From Neonectria sp. B-13 (Eukaryota; Ascomycota; Sordariomycetes; Hypocreales; Nectriaceae), in contig NOKP01000004.1 of assembly GCA_002682825.1 (NCBI GenBank), positions 1,919,607 through 1,983,606 of the forward strand: a stretch of DNA of 64,000 nt. The letters are read 5' to 3'. Shown here one piece after another: positions 57,896-64,000 of this stretch. Positions within the stretch are counted from its first letter, which is position 1. Each line of letters starts with the position of its first letter. The notes beneath the pieces are model-generated. The model was given only the letters and a program-made list of their open reading frames with translations, was not told the DNA's origin and did no database searches. Both the position numbers and the translations under genes were made by a program.

Positions 57896-60620
57896 TCATG
57901 CATTTCCAGCATCCGACCAGGCCGTCCAGTCCTCGAAATTAAGAAAATTGAAGACAAGATTCGTGTCCACAAGACTTGCGAATGGATCGCCCTCAAAGAG
58001 ATCTAACTCGCCTCCGGGCCCATCCCCTGGATCCAATGGGGGTGCGTTGGCGAGATAGCTAAGCAGGGCGGCGTCGTTGTACGTGCTAGAGTCTTGTTCT
58101 GGCCGTTGGCCCCTGTCGCGATGTGACCTGGCGATGGCCAACACTTCTTTTGTGATTTCTGTGCATCGACGAGCCACGGCAAGTCGCTTCATCGATGAAA
58201 AGATCTCAAGGCTCTTTTCTATGTCTTGCATCATGTTCTCCGACGTTATAGGGCTGATGTTTGAGAGGATGACGTAGAGAAGCACCATGGTGGCATCGAG
58301 AACATACGTGCAATTGTACCACCTTAAGTGTCACGAATATTGTCAGCTATCTCTGCGTTTGAACCGAAGAAGGGTCAACATAAGACGGACCAAGTGCGAA
58401 AATACGGGCGATATAGATATGTCGTGTGGACAAATCGGATGGTCTCGCTGGCTGCCTCAACGCAAGATCGAGTGTGCATGGCAAATTGCTCTCGATGTGA
58501 CTCAGCCGTGGCGGATATCAAGAACGGCCTATGCAAAAGAATTCTTGCATTTAGAAAGCCTACGCTTTGTTAGCCTCATGGACATGATATCTCAGTGGAA
58601 GTACAGACGAAGTCTTAGCACAATCTTCTGCTTCGTTATTAGTTCTGCCTCATCCAGCGAGGACTTCTCTAAATTGAGGGGGTCTCTTAGTTGGGATTTC
58701 AAAGCTGAGAGACGCTCATCCAGAGTAAGCGTCCTCTGAGATCTCTGAAATAAAGTCGCTGCTTCATCAGGTCTGCAAGCGTTGGCCGAGACCTCCATCA
58801 ATATTTCTGCTAGTTTAACCATGCAATTGATGAGATACAACGACGGCCCTGGTAAAGCCTAGGAATGTGGTCAATTTCCCGCTCGTAATCTGAGAAGTAG
58901 TCACTCACCGATACTCGCGGCAAAGGAATCCGGTAATGGCTAGACTCCCGCAGAAAGGACTGCCGGCCAGCAGATGAGCACATTTCTCTATGAAGGAAGT
59001 AAGCAATGTACAAATTGCATGCAACGTTGCACTACATTTCGTGTGAGTAAAGCCCCCTAAAGAACTTAGCCTTCGTGCGTTCGATATTTAGGAAGCAATA
59101 CACTCACCACCAGAATCGGCTTTCTAGACTCGTCTCGGAGTGAAGACTCGCGGGGATGCCAATTGCCAATGCAGTGCGAAGAGCCATTCCTGCGTACATG
59201 TAGCAGCTATGGGGCTTCAGGGCGTTCTGGCAAAACACAGACTATAGCAGTTCAGCAGTGGCATTGGCCTAGAGAGGGGCAAACAAACCATGAGGAAAAG
59301 AGTCTGAGCTGTCTCGAAGGAACTAGACTCGAAAGTGTCTTCGAGGTTAAGCTTTGCCCTCTCGAAGAATAGCTGCGAGGCCCTGATTGGTAGGTAGATG
59401 TTTGGACTAAAGGATTTCCCATCCTGACGGCACGCTTCGTCTAGATACGTAGCAGCGCCGTCCCACATGACCAGGGATGCTTCTCCCGCCGTTATAGCAC
59501 CGATGGCTAAGACTATGTTGAAGAGGGAAAGAAATCGGGTTCGGGCTCTTACCCGAGGCGTAGGTGCATCGGGAGGAACGGCTTCGCCCCTCCATGCTTC
59601 TTTTTCGCAGCGACTAAGAAATGATGCCTGCTCAAGGATCGGATGGATACAGTGCAGGTTCAGGAAGTATAACCGCACGCATTCTCTCTCGATTTCTGTC
59701 CCGATGGATAACCTGCGCTCCGCTGGGTCTTGGACTGACTCCTCGACCGGATGAGATGCATGAGAGAGGTCACCATGAGGGTGTCGAGGACTGACAGATG
59801 GCTGGCCGATGCCTCTGCTCTCCTGGGCCCCAGAGACCGAGTAATCTGAACTGTGCAGTAGGTTTACAACAGAGTCGTCTGCAGCCGCTTTCCCTTGCTC
59901 CTGATCTCCGCTGTCAAGAGCCGCCCTGCGTGATCTTTGTCCCTTTGCTCGTGACTGAAGCCGAGAGAGGAAATAGAAGGTCCCGGTGTGGCCGTAGAAC
60001 TCGGATCCCTCGGTATGCTGGTTGATTTCGCCGAGTCCTTCTGGCTCGCGTTCCACTGAGTGACGGGACTCGGAGCCCTGAGTCACGGTTGTCATCGGAG
60101 AGACTGGCACTGCTACATCGTCCAAGCTGACTGGCGATGTCAGCGGGGGTCTCCTCTCGCCGTCAGTCCTGGATGTCCGAGGAGCTGGTTGTGTCTCTAA
60201 AACAGGGACAGCATCCGAAGCGCTACGGTATTGGTTAGTCATAGGTCCATGCAATCCATGAGCGGCCATACCGTGAGGTTCCAGGAGAAGGAGACCGGCG
60301 ACGATAGTCCACATACGTAAGAGGCTGCCTCTCTTTGAAGGAGCACTCGAAGGAGTGTTCTATGCAGCAAATCAGGACAATGCAGTAATCGGAGACGAAA
60401 CCTGTCACTTACGGACGCAGCTGGAACATGGAAACTGGCCATCGCACTGCCAATGGGAGCTGTGTTAGCTATGCCACCCCAAGTTACAGGCTCTACGCAC
60501 CTTGACCTTGCGAGTTCTACACGAGTCGCAAGCCACAGCAGCTCGGGGCCGTCGTCTGCGCTTTAGGTTCCCGACCGGAAATTCGCCCGGGTTACTTGCT
60601 TCGAATGATCGCAGTGACAT
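57896..60620 (-). CDS. Zn(II)2Cys6 transcription factor with fungal-specific TF domain
   Basis: Nine exons on the complement: 60501-60620, 60413-60446, 60317-60359, 59290-60223, 59108-59241, an exon ending 58909, 58605-58858, 58391-58528 and 57896-58322, about 730 residues. The binuclear cluster CDSCRTRKVKCDGQFPCSSC plus FEC (Cys 31 to 57) has spacing C-2-C-6-C-5-C-2-C-6-C, with an Arg-rich stretch just before it. The middle homology region runs from ERECVRLYFLNLHCIHPI through SVFCQNALKPHSCYMYAGMA, RFWW, NLYIAYFLHREMCSSAGR, and ends FRTWWYNCTYVLDATMVLLY. One junction fails: after RFWW the only canonical acceptor in the right phase creates TGA, and the homologous NLYIAYF segment has no AG before it. 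The gene may carry a splice-site lesion, a sequence error or a noncanonical intron. It diverges from the FAD monooxygenase, 0.9 kb apart, and is its candidate regulator. Confidence 0.82.
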
Positions 60621-61519
60621 TGTTTGGCTTGGGACTTCACGCAGGTCCCGGCCATCCGACTCACGAGCGTGTCATGATGTTATGGTGATGGGTGAGGTGC
60701 GAATGTGAAGCGGGGCTGAGGTACGAGGAAGTGGCTGGAGTCCATGTTTCTTCCGTGTTGTGCTAATTTCTAAGCGAACTTCAGCACCTCGTCCAGCTGT
60801 AGGCCAGATGGTTGGAAGCCTAGATACTACAGGCTAAGTAATGCTCTCCTGGACGGAGAATTGATCGATTGATTATAAATGTGTGTTGTCAAATATCCAC
60901 GACGGCTACAGTGAGCTTGAAGCAAGACATTCCAAGTCACTTATTAGGATTGAATCACCACAGCGCCTCTACCAACTTCACTTCCAACCCCGGTCTAGCC
61001 TGAAGAACATAGTAGTCCCATGACCAGTCTGGCATCACACGGGCAGAGTTTGCGCCAGGGTCGCTATCTCATCATAACTTCTTGGAGGCTTGGATGGATG
61101 CGGCGATGCATTGAAAGCTGAGGATGTAGACGGCAAATCGGAATGCGTCGTTCGGAATACCCTAGGTTTTCCCCGCCATCATATCTCCAACTCCCCTAAC
61201 CTGGACCAATCGGAAACTGAGCTTCGGTAACTGTCTCCAGTCCCGAGTACACCACCACGCTATAGACGATGAATAGTCTATCTACCATGTCATATTGGAT
61301 AAGCGACTGTGGAATGGTCTCCGGCATCAATTTGCCGATGCTCTGGGCCATGGATAGAAGCAATGCTGAGGAATGGATTTCGGAAAGTGGACCAACTCAC
61401 ACATCTTAAGATTTGATTAAAGTAGACTGTCAAAAAGATGACTCTCTGACAAGATTGCCAGCATTCTAAAGCATTGTCAACAAGAGAAATTAGACACGAC
61501 CACGGCCTAAGTTTCCATC
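60621..61519. promoter_or_regulatory. Divergent promoter between transcription factor and monooxygenase
   Basis: Shared 0.9-kb upstream region of the two divergent genes. I found isolated CGG triplets but no clear CGG inverted or direct repeat that would mark a Zn2Cys6 binding site. No gene recognised. Confidence 0.5.
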
Positions 61520-63717
61520 ATGCCTGGCTTACTCGAGAACACCTCTATCAACGGGACCAGCATCAGCACTACCATCCATGTGCCGGTGTTGATTGTCGGG
61601 GGCGGTCCCGCAGGACTGCTTTCAGCATATATGCTGTCCAAACTTGGAGGTTTGTCAATGCGTTAAGCGTCGAGAGCCTGCGCGTTTTGTTTATACTAAT
61701 GAGTTGATCGCGGTCAGTGCAATCCCTCCTAATCGAGAAATACCCCGAGCGGCTCGCCGCGCCCAAGGCCCACGCCCTCTGCCCCAGAAGCCTGGAAATA
61801 TGCCGCCAATTCGGCCTCGACACCATAGAGATGCGCCGTCACGGATCGCCGCGCAATGATGCCTATTGGGTCAACTTTGTCACCAACCTTAGCGGAGAGC
61901 GCATTGGTGTGCTACCCTACGAGCGGATGGACGCCCAAGTCCTCGATGCAACACCCGAGGTATGGAACCAAGCAGACAAGATGGAACTCCCCTACTCACC
62001 TTTTTAGATGATTCATAATATTCCCCAACCTGGCTTTGAGCAGTTTGTTGCCAAGGAGCTTGAGAACGACCCCAACGTTCAGATTCGCAAGGGCGTCGCC
62101 TACGTGACCTGCGAACAGGTGAGCTCATCCCATCCGAGTGTATCTTGGAGGCTGGCTATCTAGTCTAACAAGGATGACTATAGGGTAAAGACAAGGTCAC
62201 CACAACTGTCGAGGAGCGCGCAACAAAGACCCGGTGGAACATCACGTCCAGGCACGTCATTGCTTGTGACGGTGCAAAGAGCGAGGTGCGCAAGGACTTG
62301 GGCATTGAATGCGAGGGAGAAGATGGCTGTGAGTATCCGGATCTCTCATAAGTTCCAGGAAAGATATGCTAACACGTCTCAATAGACGAGACTATGATGA
62401 CTATACACTTCAAGGCTGACCTGCGCCCTGTCGTCAAAGACCGAGTGGGCATGCTCCACTGGATCACTGACCCAGCCTGCTCAGGCTTCATCATTGCCTA
62501 CGATTTGGGAGGCAATCATGTACTGATTAGCAACTTTGATGTAAGTTGTGAGAAGATCTTTGAGATGGCATCGCTAAAGCATTGCGCAGTCAAAGAAGCA
62601 TCCAGCCGAGACCTGGGACCAAGATCTCTGTCGGACGACTCTCAAAGCAGCAATTGGCCAAGACGTTCCGTTCAATGTCTTGAGCTACAGGCCATGGCTC
62701 CTCAGCCGTAAAGTTGCAAAACAGTACCGGCAGCAAAATGTCTTCCTGTACGTCTCCCCCCCTTAAGCCTGCAGCCATCTACTAACAAGGCCACGAAAGA
62801 GTCGGCGACGCTGCACACTCCTTCCCGCCCACAGGCGGCCTGGGCCTTAACTCCGGCATCGCAGACGCGCACAACCTCGTGTACAAGATCGCCGCGGTGC
62901 ACCAGGGCTGGGCTGGCGACTCCATCCTCGATTCATACGACGCGGACCGGCGGCAGATTGCGCTCGTCAACTCAGCGCAGAGCGTCAAGAACGGCAAGAA
63001 AATATTCTCGTTCCTCAAGGCGTTGGGCACGGCGGGGATCGACGACGTTGACAAGGCGCGAGAGAACTTGCATAAGTCGATCCACGATCCTGCCAAACAG
63101 GACATGATTGCCCGGGAAGTTGAGGGCCAGAGAGAGCACTTTGATAACGTGGGTTTCTCCATTCTACGATTTGTATGTGTAAGCTAACAAGGAGATCTTT
63201 GTAGCTTGAGATTCACATCGGATACGTCTACGGCGATAAAGTGGCGCCTCCGCATGCATCCAAGTACACGCCAAAGTTCGTCGCCGGTGCTCGCGTCCCA
63301 CACGCCTGGATCAAGCCTCTAGGTGCCTGCTTCTCCGACGACGTTTCCCCTTTGAATGTCTCGTACGTCAAGGAGTTCACCGCGAGCGAAGTCGCAGCTC
63401 GGCAGTACTCCACGTTGGACCTTTGCGGCGTGGACACCTTCACGCTGCTTGTCTCAAGGGCGGAGCCGTGGACATTGAAGTTTGAGGAGCTGCAGACCGC
63501 CTTGTCGAGGCGGAACATTAAGGCTCAACTCTGGGTCGCAAATGCCGACTTCGAGTTCAATGACGCCCAGCATAAATCCCTGTTTGAGACGGGCGGTGGC
63601 TTTGCAGCAGGGGGAGCGCTGCTTGTGCGGCCGGATCAGCATATTCTCCATTGCCCCAGCACCGAGACGACCTCGAAAGAGCTAGAGTCAATTATTTTAG
63701 GGCATTTGGGCTTGTGA
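61520..63717 (+). CDS. FAD-dependent aromatic hydroxylase (phenol 2-monooxygenase type)
   Basis: Eight exons (61520-61649, 61718-61959, 62008-62118, 62184-62328, 62386-62540, 62590-62747, 62800-63148, 63205-63717) encode 600 residues in phase. The N-terminal Rossmann motif is VLIVGGGPAGLLSAYML (about 23-40); the DG motif that binds FAD and NADPH is VIACDGAKSEVR (about 185-196); the GD motif is VGDAAHSFPPTGGLGLNSG (about 315). These are the three fingerprints of class A flavin monooxygenases. The C-terminal 170 residues (GARVPHAWI ... STLDLCGVDTFTLLVS) are the thioredoxin-like dimerisation domain of phenol hydroxylases and TfdB-like enzymes. It probably hydroxylates a phenolic ring using NAD(P)H and oxygen, in aromatic catabolism or secondary metabolism. 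No signal or membrane segment. The divergent Zn2Cys6 gene is its likely regulator. Confidence 0.92.
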
Positions 63718-64000
63718 GGAGGAAACCTTATTTTATACAGTAGTAGGAGGTAGACAATACCGAGACTTTCAAGTTTTTGTCATTGGCTCAGCTGTTGTGC
63801 CATCGTCTCAAGCGACTCACGTTTACTTACACGTTTATGCATGGAACCTATTTACAAGCAGTTTCATTGAGGTGCCTTTGGAAACGAAAACCAGATTATC
63901 GATAATATCCTGTAGAGTATTGTGTCATTTTAACATTCACGCCGTATCAAATTATGGATAACAACTCATACTTGGGTTTGCTAAGTCGCCGCCGCTTGAA
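63718..64000. other. 3' flank of the monooxygenase
   Basis: A/T-rich downstream sequence to the window edge; nothing recognised. Confidence 0.6.

Noticed and set aside
1..64000. CRISPR arrays, rRNA genes, bacterial operons or intact transposons
   Set aside because: No spaced direct repeats, no 5S or large rRNA signatures, no reverse transcriptase or transposase motifs; spliced genes show a fungal nuclear genome.

Overview
The window is nuclear DNA of a filamentous ascomycete, most likely a Sordariomycete. Genes carry short GT-AG introns (about 45-110 bp), coding third positions are rich in C/G, and almost every protein is of a recognisable fungal type. A Glomerellales-like genome is only a guess. 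One 100-N assembly gap lies at 25914-26013. All exon junctions were worked out by hand from splice signals and reading-frame continuity; no alignment was run.

Layout. 0.7-14.8 kb, housekeeping: FES1 (Hsp70 nucleotide exchange factor, with a four-unit heat-shock element upstream), mitochondrial ribosomal protein uL5m/MRPL7, a USP-type deubiquitinase ending in a CaaX box, TOM40, and a 6-phosphofructo-2-kinase whose phosphatase half has lost its catalytic His. 14.8-26 kb: an 11-kb stretch without a convincing gene, holding several simple repeats and a long pyrimidine-rich leader that runs into the gap at the start of GSK-3 kinase (26.1-27.4 kb). 28.8-43 kb: CBP80 (nuclear cap-binding), an RFTS/DNMT1-RFD protein with AT-hook and zinc finger (Raf2-like heterochromatin factor), PUS4 (tRNA pseudouridine 55 synthase), a Sec2-type Rab GEF-domain protein and exosome subunit CSL4. 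43-55 kb: a YOR1-like ABCC transporter, a CSI2-like wall/membrane protein, VPS68, an unrecognised 152-aa protein and GET4.

An intron-containing tRNA-Gly(CCC) at 55.7 kb marks a change of character. To its right lie a fungal kinase-like protein, an AT-rich block that looks like a decayed (possibly RIP-mutated) repeat, and a divergent pair made of a Zn(II)2Cys6 transcription factor and a phenol-hydroxylase-type FAD monooxygenase. This right end is accessory-type sequence and the best place to look for a small uncharacterised catabolic or secondary-metabolite locus. One splice junction of the transcription factor cannot be resolved in frame with canonical sites, so its integrity is in doubt.

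Functionally the left 55 kb is core cell biology (protein folding, mitochondrial import and translation, RNA processing and capping, ER/Golgi traffic, chromatin). No CRISPR array, rRNA gene or intact transposon was seen.
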